A stretch of 37,147 bases of DNA, from the NCBI GenBank assembly GCA_964347345.1, contig CAYFYB010000016.1, forward strand, positions 1 to 37,147, in the 5' to 3' direction. Both the position numbers and the translations under genes were made by a program. The notes under the pieces were generated by a model. It worked only from the letters and a program-made list of their open reading frames with translations, did no database searches and was not told the DNA's origin. Positions 1 through 7,730 of the stretch are shown here, piece after piece. Within the stretch, counting starts at the first letter, position 1. Each line of letters starts with the position of its first letter. This stretch comes from JAJISG01 sp964347345 (GTDB taxonomy: Archaea > Thermoplasmatota > Thermoplasmata > RBG-16-68-12 > JAJISG01).

Positions 1-70
1 GCCCTTCGACCACTCTAGACATTAAGGAGTCAGAAAGCGCTAGCTTCAGCTATATGAATGACATTAACCA

Positions 71-79
71 TTTAAGAAA
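71..79 (+). promoter_or_regulatory. TATA box of the kor operon
   Basis: A/T-rich TTTAAGAAA in otherwise GC-rich DNA. A transcript starting about 27 nt downstream would begin near 100, giving a leader of only 6-16 nt before the GTG at 107 or ATG at 116. A second weaker box (CATTAAG, 88-94) would instead favour ATG 116 or TTG 134. Confidence 0.5.
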
Positions 80-106
80 ACGACGGCATTAAGACAGGGA
101 CCGCTG

Positions 107-1246
107 GTGTGGGAGATGCAGGAAGAGGTGGCCTTGAGCAACAAGAGCTACATCATGGGGAACCAGGCCATCGCGAAGGGGGCCATCGCCGCGGGCTGCA
201 GGGCCTTCTTCGGCTACCCCATCACCCCCACCAACGAGATAATGGAGTACCTGGCGGAGAGCCTGCCTGCTCTAGGCGGGGCCTTCTTGCAGATGGAAGA
301 CGAGATAGCCTCGATAGCAGCGGCCATCGGGGCGAGCTGGGTTGGCATGAAGGCCATGACCGCCACCAGCGGGCCCGGCTTCAGCCTGATGCAGGAGAAC
401 ATAGGCCTCGCGACAATGCTGGAGATCCCCTGCGTCGTCGTCAACGCTCAGCGGGTCGGTCCCAGCACGGGAATACCCACCCTCTCGGCCCAGCAGGACC
501 TGATGCAGAGCATATGGGGACGACACGGGGACCAGTACCTCATCGTCATGAGCCCCACGACCCTTCAGGAGATGTACGACCTGACCATTGAGGTCTTTAA
601 TCTCTCGGAGGGCTACAGGACGCCGGTCATCCTCCTCACGGACGGGATGATTGCTAGGATGTTTGGTGAAGTTGTCGAGAACGAGAACCCTGTGATCGTC
701 AACCGGAAGCCATTGGACGTTAGCCTCAGGACGAGTCCTTTCCTGAGAGACGAGGCGGGGATTCCAGGCTTCCCGCCTATCGCCAGCGGCTATAGGGTCC
801 ATCTGACAGGTCTCACCCATGACACCCGTGGCTACCCTACAGCCAACAAAGCTTTGGCAAAGGAGGAGCTGCTGAGGACTAGGGATAAGATTTTAAAGCA
901 GCGCCAACGAATAGTGAAGTACGAGGCGGCGGGCCTGGAGGATTGTGATGTGCTGTTCGTCACCTATGGATCATCAGCTATGCCAGTCAGGTGGGCCTAC
1001 AAGGCCGCCCGAAAGAAGGGGCTCAGGGTGGGTTACTTCATTGCGAAGTCCCTGTGGCCTTTCCCGGAAGATGAGTTCTTGAACGCCGTCCAGAACCCCA
1101 GGAAGATCGTGACTGTCGAGGGTAGCATCGGACAGCTTATCTACCTGCTGAGGGACGTGCTGGGAAGGGACAGCCGCCTCAGTCAGGTCTATGAGATTGG
1201 AGATCTGGTGGATCCGAGGAGGCTGGTGAAGGAGGCGGAGGTCTAG
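107..1246 (+). CDS. korA: 2-oxoacid:ferredoxin oxidoreductase alpha subunit (KorA-like)
   Basis: Catalytic alpha subunit of a CoA-acylating 2-oxoacid:ferredoxin oxidoreductase, probably the 2-oxoglutarate type. It carries the TPP pyrimidine-binding domain and the C-terminal transketolase-like domain. Visible signatures are the N-terminal GNQAIAKGAIAAGC, the GYPITPTNEI loop, the TSGPGFSLM segment and GPSTGIPT, the last typical of KorA rather than PorA. At about 379 aa it is full length for KorA. The start is uncertain: GTG 107 and ATG 116 fit a near-leaderless transcript from the TATA box at 71-79, while TTG 134 follows a GAGGTG at 125-130 and begins exactly where family members usually start. 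It leads an operon with korB (3-nt gap), korC, an frhB-like gene and a ferredoxin. Substrate specificity (2-oxoglutarate versus another 2-oxoacid) cannot be read with certainty. Confidence 0.9.
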   Translation: MWEMQEEVALSNKSYIMGNQAIAKGAIAAGCRAFFGYPITPTNEIMEYLAESLPALGGAFLQMEDEIASIAAAIGASWVGMKAMTATSGPGFSLMQENIGLATMLEIPCVVVNAQRVGPSTGIPTLSAQQDLMQSIWGRHGDQYLIVMSPTTLQEMYDLTIEVFNLSEGYRTPVILLTDGMIARMFGEVVENENPVIVNRKPLDVSLRTSPFLRDEAGIPGFPPIASGYRVHLTGLTHDTRGYPTANKALAKEELLRTRDKILKQRQRIVKYEAAGLEDCDVLFVTYGSSAMPVRWAYKAARKKGLRVGYFIAKSLWPFPEDEFLNAVQNPRKIVTVEGSIGQLIYLLRDVLGRDSRLSQVYEIGDLVDPRRLVKEAEV

Positions 1247-1249
1247 GTC

Positions 1250-2002
1250 ATGGGCACGCAACACGAGCTGCTGAGCTACTTCAAGATGGATCGATGGCCG
1301 AACATGTTCTGTCCCGGGTGTGGCATCGGAGTAATCATGCAGGCCTTCGCGAAGGCCATCGACGATCTGGGCATGGACCACTCAAGGATTGCCATGGTCA
1401 GCGGGATTGGCTGTAGTGGTCGCATTCCCGGGTACATGGACTTCGACTCCCTCCATGGGACCCACGGCCGCGCCCTGGCAATTGCGACGGGCGCAGCCTT
1501 GGCACGGCCCGATCTGCGCTTCGTCGTCTGGTTGGGGGATGGCGATGGCCTTTCCATCGGCGGGAACCACTTCCTCCACGCCGCCCAGAGGAACCTTAGC
1601 ATGACCGTGGTCCTCATCAACAACTTCAACTACGCCCTCACGGGGGGACAGGTGAGTCCGACCACCCCCAAGAACATGCGGACGAAGACGACCCCCCGGG
1701 GGAACGTCGCCAGGCCCCTCGATCCCTCAAGAATCGCAGAGGCAGCGGGGGCCTCCTACGTGGCTAGATGGACGACCCTCCAGTCCAAGGAGATGTCCGA
1801 CTCCTTTAGGGAGGCCCTGTCCAGAGACGGGTTCTGCCTGGTCGAGATCCTTTCTCAGTGTCCCCCCATCTTCGGACGGAGGAACAGGATGGAGGACCCC
1901 ATCAAGCTGACGAGGTGGATATCGGAGAGAACGGTGAGCCTGGATACCTACGACCCAGGGCTTCACAAGGACAAGGTGACCGTGGGGGAATTGGTGCACT
2001 GA
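1250..2002 (+). CDS. korB: 2-oxoacid:ferredoxin oxidoreductase beta subunit (KorB-like)
   Basis: TPP-binding beta subunit that pairs with KorA. The N-terminal CPGCG (Cys21, Cys24) supplies ligands to the proximal 4Fe-4S cluster. GIGCSGR and the GDGDGLSIGGNHFLHAAQRN block form the Mg-TPP diphosphate-binding motif. NYALTGGQVSPTTP is the conserved loop after it. At 250 aa it lacks the long C-terminal tail seen in the second KorB-like protein of this window (35971-36837), so the two are clearly different paralogs. It begins 3 nt after the korA stop, indicating tight translational coupling. A GGAGGT within the korA end (1237-1242) is a plausible ribosome-binding site. The product is cytoplasmic and oxygen-sensitive by family. 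Confidence 0.92.
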   Translation: MGTQHELLSYFKMDRWPNMFCPGCGIGVIMQAFAKAIDDLGMDHSRIAMVSGIGCSGRIPGYMDFDSLHGTHGRALAIATGAALARPDLRFVVWLGDGDGLSIGGNHFLHAAQRNLSMTVVLINNFNYALTGGQVSPTTPKNMRTKTTPRGNVARPLDPSRIAEAAGASYVARWTTLQSKEMSDSFREALSRDGFCLVEILSQCPPIFGRRNRMEDPIKLTRWISERTVSLDTYDPGLHKDKVTVGELVH

Positions 2003-2022
2003 CCTCAGATGGTGAGTGAGCT

Positions 2023-2607
2023 TTGAGAATCGACATCAGGATATGCGGAGAAGGCGGCCAGGGCAGCATATGGGCCGCCACTACCCTCGGGATGTCGGCG
2101 GTGAAGTACACCAACCTCCACGCGGCGGAGACACCCTTCTACGGCCCAGAGATTACGGGGAGCTACTCGAGGGCAGACGTGATCATATCGGATGAGGAAG
2201 TCGACTTCCCTGAGGTCGTGGAAGCGGATCTCCTTGTCGCTCAGGCTCAGGAGAGCTTCGACGATGACTATGGGGTCGTTTCCGCCAGCGGTCATGTCGT
2301 AATCGACTCAACCCACGTACGAGATACCAAGAGCTTCAACGGCTCTCTGCTGGGGATCCCGGCATCGCGGATTAGCGAGGAGAACTTCGGCACGGACCGC
2401 TTCTCCAACACCGTCCTCCTCGGGTTCATCAACGCGATCTTCGGCATCATGCCCCATGAGGCCCTCGCCAAGGGTGTAGAGGCGAACTCTCCCAAGAGGT
2501 GGAGCCAAAAGAATGTGGAGGCTCTGCAGCTGGGGAGGGCGTATGTGGAATCGGTAGCGGGGCTCTCGAAGAATCTGGAGTCCTTTCGAAGGTGGAAGCA
2601 GAGTTGA
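2023..2607 (+). CDS. korC: 2-oxoacid:ferredoxin oxidoreductase gamma subunit (KorC-like)
   Basis: Gamma subunit (POR_C/KorC fold) of the same enzyme. The N-terminal RICGEGGQGSIWAA is the usual glycine-rich opening of this family, followed by the conserved stretch around ETPFYGPEITGSYSRADVI. The C-terminal part has FSNTVLLGFINAIFG, matching the family NxxxLGA helix. At 194 aa it is full length. The start is TTG 2023, preceded by GGTGAG at 2011-2016; no in-frame ATG gives the glycine-rich N-terminus intact. It lies 20 nt after korB in the same operon. A separate gamma subunit means the complex is the αβγδ-type assembly, unlike the αβ enzyme at the right edge of the window. Confidence 0.88.
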   Translation: MRIDIRICGEGGQGSIWAATTLGMSAVKYTNLHAAETPFYGPEITGSYSRADVIISDEEVDFPEVVEADLLVAQAQESFDDDYGVVSASGHVVIDSTHVRDTKSFNGSLLGIPASRISEENFGTDRFSNTVLLGFINAIFGIMPHEALAKGVEANSPKRWSQKNVEALQLGRAYVESVAGLSKNLESFRRWKQS

Positions 2608-2643
2608 GGAACGCGGGAGATCGATGTCAGGGAAGATACGCTT

Positions 2644-3819
2644 ATGAAAGGCCGCGGTGATAACGGCCTTATGGAGGCCCCGTCCTGGCGGGAGCTTTAC
2701 AGATACGTAGTCTCAACTCAGCTCTGCTCCGGCTGCGCTGGATGCGTCGTTGAATGTCCATATGACATGCTGACCTATGAGGCCGACACACCCAAACAGC
2801 ACTTCCTCCCCAACATGCCCGCCGACTTCTGCCTGGTGGCGGAGAACCGGCCCTGTGACTTCTGCGCGAGGGCCTGCCCCCGCCTTGGAGACTGGGAAGT
2901 CGATGCAAGGAAGATGCTCTTCGGCCTCGATTTCCCCGGCAAGATCGACGAGATGGGACACTACCAAGACGTGGTGGTCGCAAAAGCCGTGGATACCGAG
3001 ATCTTCCACGCAGGCGTCGATGGTGGCGTCGTCACAGCCCTCTTAGTGTGGCTGATGGACCAAGGCATCATCGACGGTGTCATTCTCAGCGGTTTCGACG
3101 AAGCCCACCCCTGGAAGCCCGTGCCCCAGGTGGCCAGGACTAGAAAAGAGATCATCGCAGGCGCGGGCTCCAAGTACACCTACTCTGCGAACCCTCTGGC
3201 CCTCCTGGATGCTTCAGTCGCTGATCTCAAACGCCTGGCTTTCGTCGGGGTGCCTTGCCAGATCGAATACATCAGGAAGGTCCAGGTGACCGATTTCAGC
3301 GACTCCCCCTTGAAGAGATTCGTCGACAGAATCAAGCTGACAGTGGGCTTGGTCTGCTCCGAGGTCTTCACCTTCGAGGGCTTCATGAACGAGTTCGTTG
3401 AGAAGGAGATGGATTTGGACCTCAGGGATGTTAGACTGATCAACATCAAAGGCAAGATCCTTGTCTACATGAAGGATGGGAAGGTCAAGGAGGCTCCCCT
3501 GAAGGACGCCAAGAGGTACTCGCGGGTCCAGTGCACATATTGCGGCGACTTCACAGCGGAGTGGGCGGACATCGCCGCTGGAGGCATGGGGACCATGGAT
3601 TGGACCATCCTCCTCCTGAGGACGGACCTCGGTAAGGAGATATACAGTCGAGCGGAGAAAGCAGGAATCTTCGAACTCGCCCCGGTATTCCAGTTCCCTA
3701 GGTCCTTCGAGCTTCTGAAGAAGGTCTCCTTGAAGGAGAAGAGCATACAGATGCGCCGCTATGAGGCACTGAGGGAAGCTGGCCGCATAGGTCCGGAGCT
3801 GGTCACTTGGCCCAAATGA
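2644..3819 (+). CDS. FrhB-family iron-sulfur flavoprotein in the kor operon
   Basis: Member of the coenzyme F420 hydrogenase/dehydrogenase beta-subunit family (FrhB_N plus FrhB_C). The N-terminus has two 4Fe-4S sites: Cys28/31/34 with Cys38, and a second group around Cys63, Cys71, Cys74, Cys78. The body has the family's GGVVTALLVWLM motif, VGVPCQIEYIR, LVCSEVFTFEGF, and the late CTYCGDFTAEWADIAAGGMG cluster site. Relatives pass electrons between iron-sulfur clusters, FAD and F420, although several FrhB homologs use other acceptors. Its place between korC and the ferredoxin subunit, sharing an ATGA with the latter, suggests it is the electron output of the Kor enzyme, perhaps to F420. The start could be ATG 2671, which has GGTGAT at 2655-2660. 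The family call is firm; the F420 role is inference. Confidence 0.82.
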   Translation: MKGRGDNGLMEAPSWRELYRYVVSTQLCSGCAGCVVECPYDMLTYEADTPKQHFLPNMPADFCLVAENRPCDFCARACPRLGDWEVDARKMLFGLDFPGKIDEMGHYQDVVVAKAVDTEIFHAGVDGGVVTALLVWLMDQGIIDGVILSGFDEAHPWKPVPQVARTRKEIIAGAGSKYTYSANPLALLDASVADLKRLAFVGVPCQIEYIRKVQVTDFSDSPLKRFVDRIKLTVGLVCSEVFTFEGFMNEFVEKEMDLDLRDVRLINIKGKILVYMKDGKVKEAPLKDAKRYSRVQCTYCGDFTAEWADIAAGGMGTMDWTILLLRTDLGKEIYSRAEKAGIFELAPVFQFPRSFELLKKVSLKEKSIQMRRYEALREAGRIGPELVTWPK

Positions 3820-4058
3820 AGCAGAAACTGGAAGCCCCGGTCAAGAGGTTCAGCTTCTACCCGATAGTTGAGAGGGAGTTCTGCAAGGGCTGCGTCCTCT
3901 GCGTCGAGCTCTGCCCCGTCGATGCCCTGGACATGACGGACGATTACAACAAGCTGGGGTATCACGTTGCTTATCTCAAGGACATATGCACTGGCTGTCT
4001 CATATGCGAGAAGACGTGTCCCGAATTGGCCATAAAGGTGACCAAGAAGCCCCTCTGA
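3816..4058 (+). CDS. korD: Ferredoxin-like delta subunit of the Kor complex
   Basis: An 80-aa 2[4Fe-4S] ferredoxin. Two clusters of cysteines are visible: FCKGCVLCVELCPVDAL and the later ICTGCLICEKTCPELA, each CxxCxxCxxxCP. This matches KorD/PorD-type electron-transfer subunits, which carry electrons from the proximal cluster to free ferredoxin. I place the start at ATG 3816, which overlaps the TGA of the upstream frhB-like gene (ATGA); a TTG at 3807 is the upstream alternative. The overlap implies translational coupling and equal dosage with the FrhB-like protein. Being last in the kor operon, it might serve either the Kor enzyme or the FrhB-like protein as electron wire. Confidence 0.85.
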   Translation: MKQKLEAPVKRFSFYPIVEREFCKGCVLCVELCPVDALDMTDDYNKLGYHVAYLKDICTGCLICEKTCPELAIKVTKKPL

Positions 4059-4135
4059 CGCAACCTGTCCTGCAGCGTGGAAAGCCTGCGCGGGCCTGAG
4101 GGCATCGATTGAGTGTATGTTCAACCCATTACTAC

Positions 4136-4144
4136 TTTATATAT
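4136..4144 (+). promoter_or_regulatory. TATA box for a leaderless gene
   Basis: TTTATATAT, an almost ideal archaeal TATA box. Its centre lies about 28 nt before the ATG at 4168, so transcription should start at or within a base or two of the start codon. Confidence 0.75.
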
Positions 4145-4167
4145 GCGCCAGGTAATCCCTTGTACCA

Positions 4168-4362
4168 ATGGCCAAGAGGAGAAGGTGGCAGAGATCCTTT
4201 ACCATCGAGGCAGGAACTACGGAAATCCTCAAGAGAATCAGCCAGATGATAGGAATGTCTGAGAGCAAGCTCATCGACCTTGCAGTGAATGAGCCCGATC
4301 GCTTCAATGACCTTCGAGAGCTTACACTGAAGTGGAAATCCGAGGAAGGAAGCGAGGAATAG
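4168..4362 (+). CDS. Small ribbon-helix-helix-like protein, possible regulator
   Basis: A 64-aa basic-then-acidic protein. After a basic N-terminus (MAKRRRWQRS) there is a short strand-like segment FTIEAG, then two predicted helices, TEILKRISQMIG and SESKLIDLAVNE. This strand-helix-helix order with a GMSESKLI turn resembles CopG/Arc ribbon-helix-helix repressors, but the match is by eye and the family is not certain. It is monocistronic, driven by its own strong TATA box at 4136-4144 and apparently leaderless, since no Shine-Dalgarno precedes ATG 4168. It sits between the kor operon and the ECF transporter operon and could control either; nothing in the sequence decides this. Confidence 0.6.
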   Translation: MAKRRRWQRSFTIEAGTTEILKRISQMIGMSESKLIDLAVNEPDRFNDLRELTLKWKSEEGSEE

Positions 4363-4433
4363 CCTCTTTGTCAGTGTGTTCGAAGATATGTAATGGATTC
4401 CTTATACACCATCTAGAATTGCTGTGAGGAAAA

Positions 4434-4449
4434 CGTATTTAACCATATA
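4434..4449 (+). promoter_or_regulatory. Promoter of the ECF transporter operon
   Basis: GTATTTAACCATATAT contains two overlapping TATA-like boxes. A transcript would start near 4465-4475, which rules out the upstream in-frame GTG at 4424 and points to GTG 4484 as the first codon. Confidence 0.55.
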
Positions 4450-4483
4450 TTGTATCAGCCCCACAGTTGGGGAGGATGAGGCG

Positions 4484-5095
4484 GTGTCCTCGAGAGACTC
4501 TGTCGTAACCAGGGAGCATTTTCAGCTGACTCTGTCAACAAAGCAGTTCGCAGGCACAGCGGTCCTTTCTGCAATTGCAGCGGTCCTTGAACTCATTCAG
4601 GTGGAACTCCCCTTTCCCCTGTTCACCCGGCTTACCCTGGATCCCGTTGGTATTCCCATAGCCATGGCAGCCATCCTTTACGGTCCGTCTGCGGGCTTCC
4701 TGGCATGCGGCGTCGCGGGCATCGCCATCGCGGCAAGGGGAAATCCCGTAGGTGCGAGCTTCAAGTTCACGGCCGAGGTCGCCACGGTGCTGCCGCTGGC
4801 AGCCGTTCTCTACGCCCTCAGGAGAGGATTCGCGAAGGGCAAAGGCCATGCATGGTTGGTCATCTCCGTGGCCTGGAGCGCAGCCGTTGTCAGCAGGGTA
4901 GCCGTAATGACCGTTGACAACTACGTCTTCCTCCCGTTCTTCTACGGAATCCCCGTAGGCGTGGTCGTTGGAATCCTCCCCCTCATTGCAGTCTTCAACC
5001 TCATCCAAGGTGTCATCAACGTGGTTCCGGCCTACCTCGTAGTGGACAGGCTTCCGCCCGACTTAAAGCCGGAATGGATGACTAGACCAACTTAA
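4484..5095 (+). CDS. ecfS: ECF transporter substrate-binding (S) component
   Basis: Integral membrane S component of an energy-coupling-factor importer. The roughly 203-aa protein has about five or six hydrophobic segments, starting at QFAGTAVLSAIAAVLELI, followed by the typical S-component stretch with DPVGIPIAMAAILYGPSAGFLACG, and ends in a short cytosolic tail. The start is set at GTG 4484: it has GGAGG at 4471-4475 with 8-nt spacing, while an in-frame GTG at 4424 lies upstream of the TATA boxes. It heads an operon with both ATPases and the T component, so this transporter is a dedicated one-substrate system. The substrate is not readable from the sequence; vitamins such as thiamine or riboflavin are typical for the family, but that would be a guess. 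Confidence 0.8.
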   Translation: MSSRDSVVTREHFQLTLSTKQFAGTAVLSAIAAVLELIQVELPFPLFTRLTLDPVGIPIAMAAILYGPSAGFLACGVAGIAIAARGNPVGASFKFTAEVATVLPLAAVLYALRRGFAKGKGHAWLVISVAWSAAVVSRVAVMTVDNYVFLPFFYGIPVGVVVGILPLIAVFNLIQGVINVVPAYLVVDRLPPDLKPEWMTRPT

Positions 5096-5125
5096 CTCGC
5101 CGCTTCAACCAAGGGGGCAGGCTAA

Positions 5126-5995
5126 ATGCTCGCTGCTAGGCTTGAGAGGGTCTCCTTCAGGTACAAGGGCAAGGGTGAGCTCGCCCTTTCTAAGGTGGAT
5201 CTTGAGATCAGGGAGGGCGAGTTTGTCCTGCTCACCGGCCCTTCCGGTTCGGGAAAGTCTACCCTCCTTAGGGTTCTCAACGGCCTCATCCCCCACTTCT
5301 ACGAGGGTGAGCTCCAGGGTCAGGTAGAGGTGGCAGGAGAGAACACTCGGCAGACCAAGCCGAATAAGCTCGCTCAGAAGGTTGGGAGCATCTTTCAATT
5401 CCCTGAGGACCAGATCATCTCCTCCAGGGTCTGGAGGGATGTGGCCTTTGGCCTGGAGAACCTCCGGATCCAACCAGAGGAGATTCTCCGGAGGGTGGAC
5501 GAGTACCTGGCCTTTGTGGGCCTCTCAGGCCTGAGGGACCGGGAGGTCTTTTCCCTGAGTGGAGGCGAGACCCAAAGGCTCGCCATAGCCAGCATCCTTG
5601 CCATGGAGTCCCGGCTGCTGCTGCTGGATGAACCGGCATCGGAACTGGACCCTGCGGCGCGAGATGAGGTACTGAGGCTCATTTCCCGGATTGCGAAGGA
5701 AGGAAGGACGGTGGTGGTGGCCGACCATCGACTGGACGACCTGGTGTCCATGGCACAGCGGGTAGTCGTCCTGAACGATGGAAGGGTGGTGGAGGATGGG
5801 CCGCCAGAGGAGGTGCTCTGCAAGGAGGAGGTGGCAGGGCTGGGCATCGAGGTTCCAAAGGTCATGCAGGTGGTCAAGATTCTGAGGCGTCATGGCCTTG
5901 ACCTGCCCCGCATGCCCCTTACGATAGGTGAGACGGCCGCGCTGATAAGGACGACTTTAGGGGGAGGCCCGTGGAAGCTGACGGTTCGGTCATAG
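5126..5995 (+). CDS. ecfA1: ECF transporter ATPase 1 (EcfA1/CbiO-like)
   Basis: ABC ATPase of the ECF module, 289 aa. Walker A GPSGSGKST lies near residue 40, the Q-loop is in IFQFPEDQI, the signature is LSGGETQRLAIA, Walker B plus D-loop is LLLLDEPASELDP, and the switch histidine is in VADHRLDD. The Q-loop form FQFPEDQ is characteristic of ECF ATPases. A C-terminal extension after residue 220 carries the short tail typical of EcfA dimers. ATG 5126 follows GGGGGCAGG at 5113-5121. The gene overlaps the start of ecfA2 by 25 nt. All catalytic elements are intact, so ATP hydrolysis is expected. It works with EcfA2 and EcfT at the cytoplasmic face of the membrane. Confidence 0.93.
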   Translation: MLAARLERVSFRYKGKGELALSKVDLEIREGEFVLLTGPSGSGKSTLLRVLNGLIPHFYEGELQGQVEVAGENTRQTKPNKLAQKVGSIFQFPEDQIISSRVWRDVAFGLENLRIQPEEILRRVDEYLAFVGLSGLRDREVFSLSGGETQRLAIASILAMESRLLLLDEPASELDPAARDEVLRLISRIAKEGRTVVVADHRLDDLVSMAQRVVVLNDGRVVEDGPPEEVLCKEEVAGLGIEVPKVMQVVKILRRHGLDLPRMPLTIGETAALIRTTLGGGPWKLTVRS

Positions 5996-6798
5996 AGTTG
6001 GAGGACGCGTACTACACCTACCCTGGCGGGACCGAGGCCATCAGGGGAGTGAACCTGCGATTCGGTCCGGGAGAGGTGGTGGCCCTTGTGGGAGAGAACG
6101 GCTCTGGAAAGACAACGCTGGCGAAGCTGGCCATCGGACTGCTGCGGCCTTCAAGAGGCCGGGTCCTGGTTAATGGCCTGGACACGAGGAAGGCCACGAC
6201 ATATCAGCTGGCTCGGCAGGCGGGTATGGTGTTCCAGAACCCGGACCATCAGATATTCGAGAGGACGGTCTTTGATGAGGTGGCCTTCGCTCCACGAAAC
6301 TACCGTCTCCCTCAGGAGAAGATTGCGGAGAGCGTCCAAAGGGAGCTGTCGCGCTTCGAGCTTGATCCCATGGCTCAGTCCCTTCCGGCGGCCCTCAGTG
6401 GGGGAGAGAGGAAGAGGGTGGCCTTTGCCTCGTCCTTCGTCCTCAATCCTAGCGTCCTCTTCTTGGATGAACCGACCAAGGGTATGGAGCATCTGAGGAA
6501 GGTGAGACTCGCCGAGATGGCGAGGGACCGGGCGAGGACAGGCGGGACCACCGTCTTCGTTACCCATGACACGGAGTTTGCCTCGCAAGCGGCGGACAGA
6601 GTCGTGGTCATGCACAGGGGCCGCGTCCTCTTGAACGGTTCCACCAGAGAAGTTCTGGCTGACGAGAGAATAGCTGACGCGGGTCTGCTCCCAACTCAGC
6701 TTCAGATGTTAGCTAGCGGGCTCCGAGACCTAGGGGTGCCACGGGGGATACTGGATCCGGAGGAGTTCTGTGAGTTCCTGTTGGGGCTTCTGAAATGA
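5971..6798 (+). CDS. ecfA2: ECF transporter ATPase 2 (EcfA2/CbiO-like)
   Basis: Second ABC ATPase of the ECF module, 275 aa. It shows Walker A GENGSGKTT, Q-loop VFQNPDHQIF, signature LSGGERKRVAFA, Walker B VLFLDEPT and switch histidine in FVTHDTEF. The D-loop is unusual: where EcfA proteins normally read EPTxGLDP it reads EPTKGMEH, so the D-loop aspartate is replaced by glutamate and the following proline is lost. Since the partner ATPase has a normal SELDP D-loop, the two sites of the heterodimer may be functionally unequal. The start is GTG 5971, just after GGGGAGG at 5961-5967, inside the end of ecfA1. Its TGA overlaps the ATG of ecfT. Confidence 0.92.
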   Translation: MEADGSVIELEDAYYTYPGGTEAIRGVNLRFGPGEVVALVGENGSGKTTLAKLAIGLLRPSRGRVLVNGLDTRKATTYQLARQAGMVFQNPDHQIFERTVFDEVAFAPRNYRLPQEKIAESVQRELSRFELDPMAQSLPAALSGGERKRVAFASSFVLNPSVLFLDEPTKGMEHLRKVRLAEMARDRARTGGTTVFVTHDTEFASQAADRVVVMHRGRVLLNGSTREVLADERIADAGLLPTQLQMLASGLRDLGVPRGILDPEEFCEFLLGLLK

Positions 6799-7631
6799 TG
6801 GACGTCATATCGGCCTTCCAGTACAAGGAGAGGGACACGCTCCTAAATCGGTTGGACCCACGTAGCAAGCTGTTGATGGTCTTCTCCATCATTCTGTTCC
6901 TGTGGCTCAGTGGGGATCTGAGAGTGATGGCCTTCGGGCTCATACCCGTCAGCATTCTTGTGATTGCAGGGAAGCTCTGGGGAGATCTCAGAGGGGCCCT
7001 GAGGCTGTACTTCATCCTCGGCGTCCTCCTCGTACCCCTGAACAGCCTCCTGCACTCGATATACAGCCCTATTGAGGGTGGCAGCAGCACTGTCTTGCTT
7101 CAGATCACCAGGGCGGGTACGCCCATCCTGGGCGAACTCTTCATCACCCAAGAAGCACTGGAGTTCAGCGTAGTCATCTATTCCAGGCTGGTCCTGATGC
7201 TCGTGGTCCTCAGCGTATTCACCATGACAACCAGCCTTGACAAGCTCGAGGCTCTGTTGTTCAAGCTGCGTTTCCCCTACTTCTTTGTCCTCACGTTGAG
7301 CTTCACTTTTAGATTCATCCCCACGATAGTCCTAGAGGCCCAGAGGATTAGAGAGGCCCAGATGGCTAGAGGTCTGGACCCGAGACGAGGTGGATTCTTC
7401 CGAAGGCACTGGAACGGTGTCGTTCCCATCCTCCTCCCCCTGGCGGTAAGCACCTTGAGGAGATCCATCAGGTTCGCTGAGGCGCTGGAGGCCCGAGGAA
7501 CCTTTGCGTTCAAGGAGCGGACCACCGTCCTGAGGCTGAACTTCCAGAGGTTGGATGCCGCCATTGCCTCCGCAAGCCTCGTCCTCCTTGTCTCTGGCCT
7601 CTTCCTTGTCAGAGTCTTCCCTGTATTCTGA
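6795..7631 (+). CDS. ecfT: ECF transporter transmembrane (T) component
   Basis: Membrane-spanning EcfT that couples the two ATPases to the S component. The 278-aa protein opens with LNRLDPRSKLL, a family hallmark, followed by hydrophobic segments near residues 25-65, 105-130, 150-175 and the C-terminus. The coupling-helix motif is present as QMARGLDPRRG, containing the conserved Ala-Arg-Gly signature. ATG 6795 overlaps the ecfA2 TGA (ATGA), consistent with translational coupling in the S-A-A'-T operon. The gene ends the operon; the 99 nt downstream carry two inverted repeats before the convergent aminotransferase gene. Confidence 0.9.
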   Translation: MMDVISAFQYKERDTLLNRLDPRSKLLMVFSIILFLWLSGDLRVMAFGLIPVSILVIAGKLWGDLRGALRLYFILGVLLVPLNSLLHSIYSPIEGGSSTVLLQITRAGTPILGELFITQEALEFSVVIYSRLVLMLVVLSVFTMTTSLDKLEALLFKLRFPYFFVLTLSFTFRFIPTIVLEAQRIREAQMARGLDPRRGGFFRRHWNGVVPILLPLAVSTLRRSIRFAEALEARGTFAFKERTTVLRLNFQRLDAAIASASLVLLVSGLFLVRVFPVF

Positions 7632-7635
7632 GGAC

Positions 7636-7674
7636 CTTCACTCGTGAAGCGACATCCCGACGATGGCCATCGTC
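7636..7674. repeat. Paired short palindromes between convergent genes
   Basis: Two inverted repeats sit in the convergent gap after ecfT: CTTCAC-TC-GTGAAG (7636-7649) and the perfect 16-nt palindrome GACGATGGCCATCGTC (7659-7674). There is no long T-run, so they are not classical terminators, but they lie where both the rightward ECF transcript and the leftward aminotransferase transcript must end. Confidence 0.45.
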
Positions 7675-7730
7675 CAGCGAGGAGGACCAGGCTTCGATGG
7701 ATTCATTCGAGTATCCGGGAGGGGGGAACC

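Noticed and set aside
4484..5095. Assigning the S component as a thiamine transporter
   Set aside because: TPP enzymes nearby make it tempting, but no substrate-specific motif or riboswitch is visible.
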